The notes: generated by a model not told the origin, from the sequence alone. Positions 33,380-42,608 are shown, counted from the first letter of the stretch. The stretch is DNA of 49,966 nt from Bacillus sp. FJAT-27245 (GCF_001273955.1 NZ_LIGI01000001.1:260385-310350); one strand, 5' to 3'. Translations and numbers: made by a program.

Positions 33380-34363
33380 ATGAAAGAAAATTTTTGGCGT
33401 GAATTGCCACGGCCATTCTTTATACTTGCACCAATGGAAGATGTGACGGATGTTGTTTTTCGCCATGTAGTGAGTGAGGCAGCACGTCCTGATGTGTTTT
33501 TTACGGAGTTTACAAATACGGAGAGTTATTGCCACCCAGAGGGCATTAAGAGTGTGCGCGGACGCTTGGCTTTTACAGAGGATGAGCAGCCAATTGTCGC
33601 CCATATATGGGGGGACAAGCCTGAATACTTTCGCCAAATGAGTATTGGGATGGCTGAACTAGGCTTTAAGGGTATCGATATCAATATGGGCTGCCCGGTA
33701 CCGAATGTGGCACATCACGGAAAAGGAAGCGGCCTTATCCGCCGTCCGGAAGTTGCGGCAGATATAATCCAGGCAGCAAAAGCAGGAGGATTGCCCGTAA
33801 GTGTAAAGACAAGGCTCGGTTATACGGAGGTAGACGAATGGCAAGGCTGGCTGACACACATCCTGCAGCAGGACATCGTCAATCTTTCCATTCATTTGCG
33901 TACAAGAAAAGAAATGAGCCAAGTGGATGCCCATTGGGAGCTGATTCCGGAAATCAAGAAACTTCGTGACGAGATAGCACCAGATACACTTTTGACAATC
34001 AATGGAGATATCCTTGACCGTCAAACTGGCTTAAAGCTCGCCCATCAATATGGAGTGGATGGGGTTATGATTGGGCGTGGCATTTTTAAAAATCCATTTG
34101 CTTTTGAAGAAGAACCGAAAGAGCATAGCAGTAAGGAATTGCTTGACCTCCTAAGGCTGCATCTCGATCTCCATGACCAATATTCACCATTAACACTGCG
34201 TTCGTTCAAGGCTCTGCATCGCTTTTTCAAGATATATGTCAAAGGATTCCGCGGGGCAAGTGAATTAAGAAATAATTTAATGAACACAGAGTCGACTGAT
34301 GAAGTGCGGGCGATGCTCGATGACTTTGTGTCAAAGAACCTTGATGTCATGGGGGAAAAGTAG
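33380..34363 (+). CDS. dus: tRNA-dihydrouridine synthase
   Basis: An FMN-dependent enzyme that reduces uridine to dihydrouridine in tRNA D-loops. The 327 residues are a TIM barrel with the FMN-binding start [15 protein letters not shown] and the catalytic motif [18 protein letters not shown] (Cys105). VSVKTRLGY follows, then LTINGDILD and the phosphate-binding [15 protein letters not shown], ending in a helical RNA-binding domain. The ATG at 33380 is chosen by homology; AAAGGA precedes it by about 12 bases. It is a single gene between two nearly identical terminators, and probably an extra Dus paralogue, since housekeeping dus genes in Bacillaceae sit elsewhere. Confidence 0.9.
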   Translation: MKENFWRELPRPFFILAPMEDVTDVVFRHVVSEAARPDVFFTEFTNTESYCHPEGIKSVRGRLAFTEDEQPIVAHIWGDKPEYFRQMSIGMAELGFKGIDINMGCPVPNVAHHGKGSGLIRRPEVAADIIQAAKAGGLPVSVKTRLGYTEVDEWQGWLTHILQQDIVNLSIHLRTRKEMSQVDAHWELIPEIKKLRDEIAPDTLLTINGDILDRQTGLKLAHQYGVDGVMIGRGIFKNPFAFEEEPKEHSSKELLDLLRLHLDLHDQYSPLTLRSFKALHRFFKIYVKGFRGASELRNNLMNTESTDEVRAMLDDFVSKNLDVMGEK

Positions 34364-34407
34364 AAGGCCCCATGTAAATCCAGTCCACGACCGACAATAG
34401 TTTTAAA

Positions 34408-34442
34408 ATAAACAGAAGCCGTAATGGTTTCTGTTTATTTTT
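34408..34442 (+). terminator. Terminator of dus
   Basis: AAACAGAAGCC and GGTTTCTGTTT pair around TAAT-type loop bases, then TATTTTTTT. It closely resembles the hairpin at 33188. Confidence 0.85.
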
Positions 34443-34547
34443 TTGAAATTGGGAGTTCTTGACGTGGTATGCTTTTAAAAAAATAAGTTCTTTTTGAAAC
34501 TTTTCTGGATGATAGATTCCACTAATGAGTAAAGGGGGTCAAAAAGG

Positions 34548-35087
34548 ATGGAAAATGAAAGCCACCGGCTAGTTAAAAAAGCAATCAAAGGCAATAAGAG
34601 CGCATTTGAAAAGTTGCTTCAACAGCATTATGAAAGAATTTACCGAACTGCCTATCTTTATGTACATAACGAAGAAGATGCACTGGATGTTGTACAGGAG
34701 GCTGCCTATCAAGCATTTACTTCTATCCATTCGTTAAAGAATCCAGAGTATTTCTTGACGTGGTTCACCAGGATTGTTATACGCTGCTCGGGAAATGTCC
34801 TAAAAAGAAGAAATAAGGTTGTTCCTTTAAGTGATGAGATAGTGTCAAATCTTCCGGATCAGATAAATCAAAACATTGACGAATCGCTGCAGCTGCTTAC
34901 TGCAATTCAGCAGCTGCGGGAGAATTACCGTACAGCCATTATTCTTTTTTATTATTACGATTACCCCATTAAAACAATTAGCGGGCTGATGGAAATTTCT
35001 GAGGGCACTGTTAAAACGTATTTAAGCAGAGGTAAAGCGGAGTTGAAAAAATCCTATAAAGATGGGGAGGACAAATGTCATGGATAA
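34548..35087 (+). CDS. ECF RNA polymerase sigma factor
   Basis: The 179-residue protein has sigma-70 region 2 (about 20-85, [35 protein letters not shown], with the core-binding DALDVVQE) and region 4 (about 115-170, [44 protein letters not shown]), with no region 3, as in the SigV/SigM-like ECF group. The ATG follows AAAGGGGGTC. TGAAAC at about 34494-34499, within 55 bases of the start, resembles an ECF -35, so autoregulation is plausible. It overlaps the downstream DUF4179 gene by eight bases, which couples synthesis to its presumed anti-sigma factor. Confidence 0.92.
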   Translation: MENESHRLVKKAIKGNKSAFEKLLQQHYERIYRTAYLYVHNEEDALDVVQEAAYQAFTSIHSLKNPEYFLTWFTRIVIRCSGNVLKRRNKVVPLSDEIVSNLPDQINQNIDESLQLLTAIQQLRENYRTAIILFYYYDYPIKTISGLMEISEGTVKTYLSRGKAELKKSYKDGEDKCHG

Positions 35088-36492
35088 CAAGGAATTTAAA
35101 ACAGCAATAGAGCAAATACCTGTGCCCAAAGAAAAAGTATATAGCGCCATTTCAAAAGGGATAGAAAAGGGCGGATTTCGGGAAAAAGCAAGGAAAAAGA
35201 AGGTTCTTGCAGGCGTGGCGGCTGCCGCTGCTCTTATTGGCATCACCATTGCCTCAGGATTTGTTAACCCAACTATGAATAGAGTATTGGCAAATACCCC
35301 TTTCATAGGCGGAATTTTTCAGGAATTCAATGACCCGACAGGCGAGGAATTGGCCAATCAAAATGCAGTTACACAATTAAACCAATCAATTACAAGAAAC
35401 GGGGTGACTGTAAAACTGACCAGCGCCTACTTTGATGGCAGTGTGGTATCCATTACCGGATTTGTCGATGAAGAGGTTGAAAAGGGGGGGAACGAAAAAG
35501 GGGAAGTCAGCTTTGATATGAACTTCGAACACTATAAAGGAGATCACGACCCTTGGCTGCGCGGGAAGTCAGGTAACATTAAGAAAGTGGAAAAGGGATA
35601 TAACTTTCAGTGGAAAATGAATTATCCATACAAAACCATCCAGGAGAATTATACCCTCCCTATAACGATTCGTAATATCAATGGAATAAAAGGTGAATGG
35701 AAATTTGATATTCCGATTCAACAAGAAAAAGTTCGTACGCTTGTTATGAATCATGAGCAAGAATATCCGGAAGATGAGGTCAAAATCCGTATTAAGGAAA
35801 TTAGTACCGCAAAAGCATCATCAGTGCTAACTTACGAAACAGTACAGAAATACAAGGGTGACTATATTTATTTAAAAGCAGTTGATAATAAAGGAAAAGT
35901 ATATAGATTGGGGGATGAAACGACGCTTGAAAAATCGAAACAAGAGGATGGATATCATAGTACCGAGAGAAGGGAAATGGGTAAGCTAAATTCAGATGTC
36001 ACTTCACTTACCTTCTATCCTACGTTATCTCCGAAAGATCCAAAAGTACAACAGCTACTGGACAAAAAAACATTTACAATGAAAAGCACCCGGTTCAATG
36101 TAGGTTTGCAAGTAAATGATGTTACTCAAAAAGACGGGAAATTAGTAATAGACTATCAGCTAACAGGGCTTCCGAAAGATTTGAGTAAACGTAGACTTGA
36201 AATAATAACCCACAATTTGGAGTATATTATCTGGTTGGTCGATAAGGATTATTTAACCGAAATCGACCCGGACAATGCGTGGCCTCCTAAAAACCACGGT
36301 ATTCCATTTAATGAAGTAAAAATGATTGATAAGGCAACGGCACACTTCCAATCTACATTCGATTTAAACGGGGAAGAAAGGATTGAGGATTTTAAGCTGG
36401 AGAATACAATGCTGCTCTTTGATTTTACGGGCTTTGGGTCGACTAAGGACCTACAGCCGTTTACAGTCGAACTCCCCGTGGAGACTGAATAA
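35080..36492 (+). CDS. Membrane anti-sigma factor, DUF4179 protein
   Basis: The 470-residue protein has a short cytoplasmic N-terminus (about 1-45, [30 protein letters not shown]), one transmembrane helix (about 46-68, [20 protein letters not shown]), and a large extracytoplasmic part with the DUF4179 region just outside the membrane ([14 protein letters not shown], then [19 protein letters not shown]) and a DUF5643-type C-terminal beta domain. The ATG at 35080 is used because GGGGAGG lies nine bases before it. The arrangement, overlapping the ECF gene, is that of a membrane-bound anti-sigma factor sensing something outside. The signal is unknown. A terminator follows. Confidence 0.85.
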   Translation: MDNKEFKTAIEQIPVPKEKVYSAISKGIEKGGFREKARKKKVLAGVAAAAALIGITIASGFVNPTMNRVLANTPFIGGIFQEFNDPTGEELANQNAVTQLNQSITRNGVTVKLTSAYFDGSVVSITGFVDEEVEKGGNEKGEVSFDMNFEHYKGDHDPWLRGKSGNIKKVEKGYNFQWKMNYPYKTIQENYTLPITIRNINGIKGEWKFDIPIQQEKVRTLVMNHEQEYPEDEVKIRIKEISTAKASSVLTYETVQKYKGDYIYLKAVDNKGKVYRLGDETTLEKSKQEDGYHSTERREMGKLNSDVTSLTFYPTLSPKDPKVQQLLDKKTFTMKSTRFNVGLQVNDVTQKDGKLVIDYQLTGLPKDLSKRRLEIITHNLEYIIWLVDKDYLTEIDPDNAWPPKNHGIPFNEVKMIDKATAHFQSTFDLNGEERIEDFKLENTMLLFDFTGFGSTKDLQPFTVELPVETE

Positions 36493-36528
36493 AAAACTAC
36501 CGGCATGTCGTGTGTTGAGTGAAAAAAT

Positions 36529-36572
36529 TAAAGCCCGTGAATCTGTTGAAGATTCACGGGCTTTGGTCATCC
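36529..36572 (+). terminator. Strong terminator of the sigma/anti-sigma pair
   Basis: AAAGCCCGTGAATCT (36530-36544) and AGATTCACGGGCTTT (36550-36564) pair around a five-base loop, followed shortly by a run of seven T. Confidence 0.85.
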
Positions 36573-36683
36573 TTTTTTTCTTTGGCCCAAACAACATAGG
36601 CATGATGTATATAGAGTTATCTTCCAATTAGTGGTAATGTTCAAAATTTCGTAATAAATAGGGAACAGATTTTAAGAAAATCT

Positions 36684-36720
36684 GGTATACAATTAAAACA
36701 AAAGTCGGAATGATGTTCCG
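36684..36720 (+). promoter_or_regulatory. Promoter and IclR-type operator O1 of the iclR-family gene
   Basis: TGGTATACA (36683-36691) is an extended -10. Palindrome CGGAATGATGTTCCG (36706-36720) lies about 15 bases downstream of it and 32 bases before the regulator start, a position fit for autorepression. The same GGAAC-N3-GTTCC pattern recurs at 37674, 41239 and 41260. Confidence 0.65.
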
Positions 36721-36751
36721 AAAAGAAGTGGTTGAAAGAGGGAGATAGGAA

Positions 36752-37519
36752 ATGTCGGAAACAATCGTTTCTGTAGAACGTACCTTGGATATATTACTTT
36801 TACTATACAACAATGGCCAGGAAATGGGCGTATCCGAGATTGGCAAAGAGCTGAATCTTTATAAAAGTACAGTGCATAGAACTCTTGCAACGTTAGAAAG
36901 CAAAGGGTTTGTGTATCAAAATATGGAAAACGGAAAGTATTGGCTCGGCACAAAGATTTATACGATGGGCCTGCTCATTGGGGAAAAACTTTCAATGGTA
37001 GATATCATCAAACCATTTGCCAAGAAGCTATTTGATGAGTTTCAGGAAGTTGTCAATGTATCCATCCTGGATAAGGACTCAAAAAATGGATACAAGAGCG
37101 TTATCATCCTGAAGGAAGTAGACACGACCAAGGTGCTTTCCGTAAACCCAAATGTGGGATCGAGTTCAGATATTCATGTATCATCGGTTGGAAAATGTTT
37201 GCTGGCGAATTCCAAAGACATTGATTTGTCCACATACGCAAAAAAACCATTAAAAAAGTACACGGAAAACACAATTACCAATGGGGATGACTTCCTGAAG
37301 GAATTAGAAAAGGTGAAACGAGATGGATTTGCCATTGATAATGAAGAGCAAGAAATAGGCTTGTTCTGCATTGGAGCGCCGATTCTTGATAAACAGGGAA
37401 ACGCAATCGCCGCTATCAGTATGTCTGGCCCTACAATCAGGATGAAAACAGGGGATATTGAGAAAAAGATTGCAAAAGTCAAAGAGATAGCAAATGAAAT
37501 TAGCTTGGCGGCAAGATAA
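36752..37519 (+). CDS. IclR-family transcriptional regulator
   Basis: The 255-residue regulator has a winged helix-turn-helix at residues 1-65 (SVERTLDILLLLYNNGQEMGVSEIGKELNLYKSTVHRTLATLESKGFV) and a C-terminal GAF-like effector domain (about 80-250), with the family's VSSVGKCLLANS, DNEEQEIGLFCIGAPI and AAISMSGPTIRM segments. IclR effectors are often small carboxylates, which suits a 2-oxoacid or acyl acid here. The SD AGAGGGAG precedes the ATG. The gene stands directly before buk, and four matching palindromes precede itself, buk and the ferredoxin gene, so it is the likely local regulator of the fermentation locus. Activator or repressor role is open. Confidence 0.92.
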   Translation: MSETIVSVERTLDILLLLYNNGQEMGVSEIGKELNLYKSTVHRTLATLESKGFVYQNMENGKYWLGTKIYTMGLLIGEKLSMVDIIKPFAKKLFDEFQEVVNVSILDKDSKNGYKSVIILKEVDTTKVLSVNPNVGSSSDIHVSSVGKCLLANSKDIDLSTYAKKPLKKYTENTITNGDDFLKELEKVKRDGFAIDNEEQEIGLFCIGAPILDKQGNAIAAISMSGPTIRMKTGDIEKKIAKVKEIANEISLAAR

Positions 37520-37920
37520 GCCCATAAAAACAGCAGGGAAATTCAAAAATTGAATCAGGTGGTATTTATAAACCACCTGATTGATATAAAAAGCGGGAAC
37601 GAACTTATTGATCTAATAAAATTTTTGAACAGAGCTCTACTTTTGAGTGCGTAATTTCTTTTTATCATTTTTTCGGAACAGTGTTCCGATTTTTAAATAG
37701 GTTCAATAAAAAGCAAAAATTATATTTAGGGCACCAAGTTTTTAGATGGGCGGCAGTTGGTTTTGTTCACATAAACCTTCCCTCAAAAATGAAAACCCTT
37801 ACAAATAGTCATGTACTTATCTATAAAAAACTATATAAAAACCGGGTTTTCAACAATCGCGTGTCCGAAATTTTTATAAAAAAAAAGCTAACAAATTAAA
37901 TCGACAGCGGGGGCTGGAAA
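37520..37920. other. Intergenic region between iclR-family gene and buk, with operator O2
   Basis: 401 bases with no credible gene; a frame at 37681-37899 is A+T-rich, begins inside the operator and lacks an SD. It holds the O2 palindrome (37674-37688), with a TATCAT possible -10 about ten bases upstream of it. The ~230 bases from O2 to buk are A+T-rich leader with no recognised riboswitch. A sigma-54 promoter (GG-N10-GC), used by the B. subtilis bkd operon, was looked for and not seen. Confidence 0.55.
37674..37688. promoter_or_regulatory. IclR-type operator O2 before buk
   Basis: CGGAACAGTGTTCCG is a perfect palindrome except for the central bases. It is the best match among the four sites and probably defines the consensus CGGAAC-N3-GTTCCG. 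Confidence 0.65.
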
Positions 37921-38982
37921 ATGAGAATCCTGGTAATCAATCCTGGCGGAACTTCGACGAAAATTTCGGTATTTGACAATCATACAGAAGTTTTTAAGAA
38001 AAACATTAGCCACACTCAAACAGATTTGCAGGGCTATAAAACCGTATTTCAACAATATGGGTACAGAAAGGACCTGATTATCCGCACATTGGAAGACCAC
38101 CTGTTTTCATTGGCTTCCTTTGATTGCGCTGTTGGCAGGGGAGGGTTGTTGAAGCCAATAAGCGGCGGGACTTATGAAATAAACGAGCGCATGATAGAGG
38201 ATTTGCAAAATGCGATAAATGGGGAACATGCTTCCAATTTAGGGGCGGTCCTTGCAAAAAACATAGCGGATGAAATAGGCGTTCCAGCCTTTATCGTTGA
38301 CCCGGTTTCAGTAGATGAGTTCCAGGAAGTTTCACGGATTACAGGTTTATCGGATCTTGAAAAAGCGAGCTGGCTGCATTCTCTGAACCAAAAGGCGGTA
38401 TGCAGAAAAGCTGCCGAAAAAATGGGTGGAAAATACGAGGATTATAATTTCATTGTTGCCCATTTAGGCTCCGGGATTTCGGTAGCAGCCCATAATAGGG
38501 GAGAGATGATTGATGGAAGCGGCGGCAGAACCGACGGACCATTTTCCCCGGAGAGAAGCGGCGGGCTGCCTGCTTATCAACTTATTAAACTATGCTACTC
38601 AGGAAAGTATACCGAAGAAGAGCTGGTAAATAAGGTTAGCACTATTGGCGGGATGTACGATTACTTGGGGACAAAAGACATAATTGAGATAGAAGACAGA
38701 ATAAAAAATGGGGATACAAAAGCGGCTCTTATCATGGATGCCTTTATTTATCAGGTAGCGAAGGAAATTTCCATGTATGGGGCATCTCTTTACGGAGAGA
38801 TTGATAAAGTCATTTTAACTGGAGGAATAGCTCATTCGGATTCCGTTACATCTCAAGTAGCGAAGAGAGTTTCATATTTGGCAGATGTAGAAGTCATGCC
38901 AGGCGAGATGGAAATGGAAGCCTTAGCTCTTGGAGCTTTAAGAGTTTTGGGTGGGGTAGAGGCAGCAAAAATATACAGATAG
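37921..38982 (+). CDS. buk: Butyrate kinase (branched-chain fatty acid kinase)
   Basis: Makes ATP from acyl phosphate and ADP, releasing butyrate or a branched short-chain acid (or the reverse). The 353-residue protein has the ASKHA kinase layout: phosphate-1 loop NPGGTSTK (7-14), the active-site region AHLGSGISVAAHNRGEMIDGSGG, the FSPERSGGLP turn typical of butyrate kinases rather than acetate kinases, and adenosine motif VILTGGIAHSD. The ATG follows GGGGGCTGG. It leads the buk-ptb-MFS operon, about 230 bases after operator O2. With ptb next to it, the pair gives substrate-level phosphorylation from acyl-CoA. In B. subtilis ptb and buk belong to the NAD-linked bkd operon, and here they sit by a ferredoxin-linked enzyme. 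Confidence 0.93.
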   Translation: MRILVINPGGTSTKISVFDNHTEVFKKNISHTQTDLQGYKTVFQQYGYRKDLIIRTLEDHLFSLASFDCAVGRGGLLKPISGGTYEINERMIEDLQNAINGEHASNLGAVLAKNIADEIGVPAFIVDPVSVDEFQEVSRITGLSDLEKASWLHSLNQKAVCRKAAEKMGGKYEDYNFIVAHLGSGISVAAHNRGEMIDGSGGRTDGPFSPERSGGLPAYQLIKLCYSGKYTEEELVNKVSTIGGMYDYLGTKDIIEIEDRIKNGDTKAALIMDAFIYQVAKEISMYGASLYGEIDKVILTGGIAHSDSVTSQVAKRVSYLADVEVMPGEMEMEALALGALRVLGGVEAAKIYR

Positions 38983-38993
38983 GAGGTGAAAAA

Positions 38994-39890
38994 TTGATTA
39001 GGAATTTCAGCGAGTTAATTGAACAGGTTAAGCTTCAAAACAAGTCAAAAGTATGTATTGCTGCTGCCGATGATGAGGAAGTAATGAAAGCAGTGAAAAA
39101 GGCTTCGGATTTAGGCTTTCTTGATCCGATATTAGTGGGCGACAAATTTAAAATAGAAGCAATCGCTAAAAACACAGGGTTAACCCACTATGAATTAGTC
39201 CATAGTGAATCCCCTGAAGAAGCGGTAGTGGAAGCAGTAAAGATAGTGAAGAATGGGCTAGCTGATGTCCTGATGAAAGGGTTAGTAAATACCAGTGTGT
39301 ATATGAGGGCTGTCCTCCATAGGGAATATGGGCTAAGGACAGGAAGATTGCTCTCACTATTGGCCGTATATGAAATCCCCGAGTACCACAAACTGCTTTA
39401 CTGCACGGATAGCGGGGTTAATGTCCAGCCGGATTTAATGCAGAAAAAGGATATTTTGACTAATGCACTGCTGGCTTTACAGGGAATTGGCTTACGTAAT
39501 CCCAAAGTAGCAGCACTGACTGCCAATGAAATGACAGATCCTAAAATCCAATCAACTGTTGATGCGGCAGGATTAGTGGAAATGGTTGAAAAAGGCGAAA
39601 TTCCACCCTGCGTAATTGAAGGGCCGATGGCTTTTGATGTCGCTTTCGACCGGCATGCCGCGGAACATAAGGGAATAAAAAGCCGGATTTCGGGAGAAGT
39701 AGATTTGCTTGTCTTTCCTAATATGGAAACGGGCAACGCGTTGGGGAAATCATGGCTGCACTTTAACAAAGCGAAGTGGGCAGGCATTGTGCTGGGAGCG
39801 TCAAACCCGGTCATTTTAGGCTCAAGGTCGGATACTGCAGAGATTAAGGTTAATTCTATTGCACTAGCATGTTTAGCTTCAAATAAATAA
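38994..39890 (+). CDS. ptb: Phosphate butyryltransferase
   Basis: Converts acyl-CoA and phosphate to acyl phosphate and CoA. The 298 residues match the Ptb group of the phosphate acetyl/butyryltransferase family. Features include VCIAAADDEEVMKAVKKA near the start, LMKGLVNTSVYMRAVL (phosphate/CoA site), YCTDSGVNVQPDL, and VDLLVFPNMETGNALGKSWLHFNKAKWAGIVLGASNP in short segments towards the end. The start is TTG, six bases after AGGAGGTG and 11 bases behind buk. The order buk-ptb is the reverse of the clostridial ptb-buk. It should work with Buk on the acyl-CoA made by the 2-oxoacid:ferredoxin oxidoreductase encoded downstream. Confidence 0.92.
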   Translation: MIRNFSELIEQVKLQNKSKVCIAAADDEEVMKAVKKASDLGFLDPILVGDKFKIEAIAKNTGLTHYELVHSESPEEAVVEAVKIVKNGLADVLMKGLVNTSVYMRAVLHREYGLRTGRLLSLLAVYEIPEYHKLLYCTDSGVNVQPDLMQKKDILTNALLALQGIGLRNPKVAALTANEMTDPKIQSTVDAAGLVEMVEKGEIPPCVIEGPMAFDVAFDRHAAEHKGIKSRISGEVDLLVFPNMETGNALGKSWLHFNKAKWAGIVLGASNPVILGSRSDTAEIKVNSIALACLASNK

Positions 39891-39924
39891 AAAAATAAAG
39901 AGTCAAATGAATGGGGGGATTCAG

Positions 39925-41184
39925 GTGGATAAAAAGCTTAAAACTTTTATCACAGTATTTTTTATCGGTGCGGCGTATGCTCTTATATATGCGTTACCAT
40001 TTGTGCAGTACATGTTTTACGATCCGCTAGTCAAAAGTATCGGCGCTACAAACGCCCAACTCGGTTTCCTTATCATGATTTACGGTTTGGGAAATATATT
40101 TGGAGCACCAATAGGTGGCTGGATGGCTGACAAATTTAATCATAAGACCATTTATTTAGCAGCTTTAGCTGGAAACGCCGCTTTATGCTTCTTCTTTGCA
40201 TACAATCTGAGCTATACAGTCGCGATATTTGTTTGGATTGGCTTAGCTGTAACATCATTATTTGCTTACTTTCCAGCCCATGTAAAGATTGTAAGGCTAT
40301 TAGGGGAGAAAGATGGCCAAGGAAAAGTATTTGGATTGGCAGAAGCAGCAGGTGGAGTAGGCAGCATTATCGTTAACTCCATTGCATTATACTTATTTGC
40401 CAGGGCTGCTTCAGAAGTAGGAGGATTTAAGCTCGTAGTATTGGGTTATGGAATCGCTTCCGTAATCGTTTGCGTCATCCTTTGGTTCTTGATTGAAAAT
40501 CCAGGAAAGGCAAAGGCAGCGGAAGTTAAAAAAGACAAAGTTACAGCCGGTGACTTCTTGACAGTATTAAAACACCCTGGAACTTGGTTTACAGGAATAG
40601 CAATATTCTCAGTTTATTCACTATATGTATCTTTATCCTATTTCACTCCGTACTTTACATCCGTATTAGGGGTTTCTGTTACCTTTGCAGGCGCGGTCGC
40701 TATTGTTAGAACGTACCTGATCCGTATAGTGGGAGCACCGCTTGGCGGGATGCTGGGCGATAAAATGAAATCCGTATCCAAAGCAATTCTCATATCGGGA
40801 ATCGGAGCGATAGCAGTAATATTGGTTATCATGAATGTGCCTGTTGGTACAAGTACAACGATATTAATTACCCTAACTTTACTTGTATCGTTATTCACTT
40901 ATATAGGCAGGGCAAATATGTTCGCAGTACAAGCTGAAGTGAAGATTCCTGAAAAATTTTCAGCCACTGCGGCAGGAATCACATGTGCAATAGGATTTTC
41001 GCCAGACCTTTTCCAATTCACCTTATTTGGAAACTGGCTCGATAAATACGGTAACCAAGGTTATCAATATATATTCATCTATACAATTGCGGTATTGATC
41101 ATAGGGGTAGTGAATTCTTTCCTTTCCATTAAATATAAAAAGAAAGTGGAAAGCCAAGAAGCTGAAATACTGGAGGCAGTATAG
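39925..41184 (+). CDS. MFS transporter of the fermentation locus
   Basis: The 419-residue protein has twelve predicted transmembrane helices, the loop 2-3 motif GGWMADKFNHKT and its second-half counterpart GGMLGDKMKSVSK. The GTG at 39925 is preferred because GGGGGG precedes it by a suitable distance; the ATG 18 bases upstream has only AAAGAG. It is third in the buk-ptb operon and ends just before operators O3/O4. Substrate cannot be read from sequence. From context it could export the short-chain acid produced by Buk, or import a 2-oxoacid or related substrate. It is not of the OFA family seen at 22155. Confidence 0.8.
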   Translation: MDKKLKTFITVFFIGAAYALIYALPFVQYMFYDPLVKSIGATNAQLGFLIMIYGLGNIFGAPIGGWMADKFNHKTIYLAALAGNAALCFFFAYNLSYTVAIFVWIGLAVTSLFAYFPAHVKIVRLLGEKDGQGKVFGLAEAAGGVGSIIVNSIALYLFARAASEVGGFKLVVLGYGIASVIVCVILWFLIENPGKAKAAEVKKDKVTAGDFLTVLKHPGTWFTGIAIFSVYSLYVSLSYFTPYFTSVLGVSVTFAGAVAIVRTYLIRIVGAPLGGMLGDKMKSVSKAILISGIGAIAVILVIMNVPVGTSTTILITLTLLVSLFTYIGRANMFAVQAEVKIPEKFSATAAGITCAIGFSPDLFQFTLFGNWLDKYGNQGYQYIFIYTIAVLIIGVVNSFLSIKYKKKVESQEAEILEAV

Positions 41185-41238
41185 GTTAGTAGAAATAAAA
41201 ACGAGTAGTTGAATAACTGCCTGCAGGAGAAATAATAG

Positions 41239-41274
41239 GGGAACGGTGTTCTCAATTTTCGGAACGCCGTTCTA
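41239..41274. promoter_or_regulatory. Tandem IclR-type operators O3 and O4 before the ferredoxin gene
   Basis: GGGAACGGTGTTCTC (41239-41253) and CGGAACGCCGTTCTA (41260-41274) have centres 21 bp apart, two helical turns. This fits a pair of IclR dimers bound on one face. A possible promoter TTGAAT (41210-41215) with TAATAG (41234-41239) lies just upstream, so binding would block transcription there. Confidence 0.65.
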
Positions 41275-41303
41275 TTATCAACTTAAATAAGGGGGGAATC
41301 ATG

Positions 41304-41528
41304 ATGGCAAAAGTAATATCCGAAGTAAAAGTTTTAACAAAGATTGATAGATGCAAACAGTGTGAACTTTGTATTCCAGTGTGTCCAAAAGACGCTATCT
41401 CCTTTAGTGATGAGATTAATTCATCAGGGCATAGGTATACGTTGATTGACCAGGAAAAGTGCATTGCTTGTGGCATTTGCTATGTAACCTGCCCGGATGG
41501 AGTATATGAAGTATTATCTGGCAGATAA
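41304..41528 (+). CDS. vorD: 2-Oxoacid:ferredoxin oxidoreductase, delta (ferredoxin) subunit
   Basis: The 74-residue 2x[4Fe-4S] ferredoxin-like subunit has both Cys clusters intact: Cys17, 20, 23, 27 (CKQCELCIPVCP) and Cys53, 56, 59, 63 (CIACGICYVTCP). In four-subunit oxidoreductases it passes electrons from the TPP centre to free ferredoxin. There is a double ATG; the second (41304) has the better spacing from GGGGGG. It is the first gene of the vorDBAC-aminotransferase-dehydrogenase run and stands directly behind operators O3/O4. Confidence 0.9.
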   Translation: MAKVISEVKVLTKIDRCKQCELCIPVCPKDAISFSDEINSSGHRYTLIDQEKCIACGICYVTCPDGVYEVLSGR

Positions 41529-41549
41529 AAAGATAGGGAGGTAAAGAAA

Positions 41550-42608
41550 GTGGCAGACATGATGAAGGGGAATGAAGCAATTGCTGAGTCCGCTATAAGG
41601 GCGGGAGCAAGACTTTATGCAGGTTATCCAATTACTCCCTCTACGGAGATTATGGAATACATGGCATGGAGAATGAAGGAAGTAGGAGGAACATTCATTC
41701 AGGCAGAATCCGAAATTGCCGGTATAAATATGATTATTGGAGGGGCAGCTTGTGGCGTCAGGGCAATTACCGCATCCTCTGGACCAGGAATGAGTTTAAA
41801 ACAAGAAGGGATGACGGTTCTCTCTGATGAGCAATTACCGGCGGTAGTCGTGAATACTGTCAGATACGGAAATGGTATCGGCACTTTACTTTCTGCCCAA
41901 TGCGACTATTTAAGAGAAACAAGAGGCGGCGGGAACGGGGACTATAGATGTATTGTCCTATGCCCAAGCAGTGTCCAGGAAGCAGCGGATCTTACAGTCC
42001 TGGCTTTTGATTTAGCAGAAAAATATCGAATGGTATCCATGCTCATGACAGAAGGCGCGCTGGCACAAATGATGGAACCGTGTGAATTGCCCGAAATGCA
42101 GGAACCAACAAGATATCCTTGGGGGTTTGATGGAAAGTATACGAACAAGAAAATTGGCATCTTTGATCGGAATAGCATGACAGAAGCGAAGGAACTTAAT
42201 GAAAAATATAACGAAGTAAAGGCAAATGAGCAAAGGTGGGAATCCGCCTATCTGGATGATGCAGAGTATGTATTTGTAGCGTATGGCCTTCCGGGCAGAT
42301 CAGTCATCGGAGCAGTCGACGCCTTGAGAGCTGAAGGGCATAAAGTTGGATTCATTCGGCCTATTACGGCATGGCCATTCCCGGAAAAAGCTTTTGCCGC
42401 AGTCAATCAAAATGTAAGGGGTTTCATTTCTGTTGAAGCCAATGCCACCGGACAATTAGTTGACGATATAGCACTAATTGCAAAAAGAACACAAAAAATG
42501 AATGTTCCGGTTTATTGCAAACCGCATGTATATGGAGTTCCTTCTATAAAAACAATTAAAGAAGATTTCTATAAAGTCATTTCAGGCGAAATGAAGGAGG
42601 TGTACTAA
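41550..42608 (+). CDS. vorB: 2-Oxoacid:ferredoxin oxidoreductase, alpha subunit (VorB-like)
   Basis: The large subunit (352 residues) carries the pyrimidine-binding domain for TPP and the C-terminal transketolase-like domain. It starts MADMMKGNEAIAESAIRAG, then AGYPITPSTEIMEYMA and QAESEIAGINMIIGGAACG, as in VorB of Clostridia and archaea. The ASSGPGMSLKQEG motif is kept. The second half has FVAYGLPGRSVIGAVDALR and a final VEANATGQLVDDI. The GTG start follows GGGAGGT. Together with vorA, vorC and vorD it oxidatively decarboxylates a 2-oxoacid to acyl-CoA. By name the family acts on branched-chain 2-oxoacids, but a 2-oxoglutarate or aryl-2-oxoacid substrate cannot be excluded. Confidence 0.88.
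   Translation: MADMMKGNEAIAESAIRAGARLYAGYPITPSTEIMEYMAWRMKEVGGTFIQAESEIAGINMIIGGAACGVRAITASSGPGMSLKQEGMTVLSDEQLPAVVVNTVRYGNGIGTLLSAQCDYLRETRGGGNGDYRCIVLCPSSVQEAADLTVLAFDLAEKYRMVSMLMTEGALAQMMEPCELPEMQEPTRYPWGFDGKYTNKKIGIFDRNSMTEAKELNEKYNEVKANEQRWESAYLDDAEYVFVAYGLPGRSVIGAVDALRAEGHKVGFIRPITAWPFPEKAFAAVNQNVRGFISVEANATGQLVDDIALIAKRTQKMNVPVYCKPHVYGVPSIKTIKEDFYKVISGEMKEVY

Noticed and set aside
37681-37899. 72-codon frame between the IclR-family gene and buk.
   Set aside because: Begins inside the O2 palindrome, has no SD and a composition like noncoding leader.
37520-37920. Sigma-54 promoter and Bkd-like control before buk.
   Set aside because: No GG-N10-GC element and no enhancer-binding protein gene was found; the IclR-type site explains the region better.
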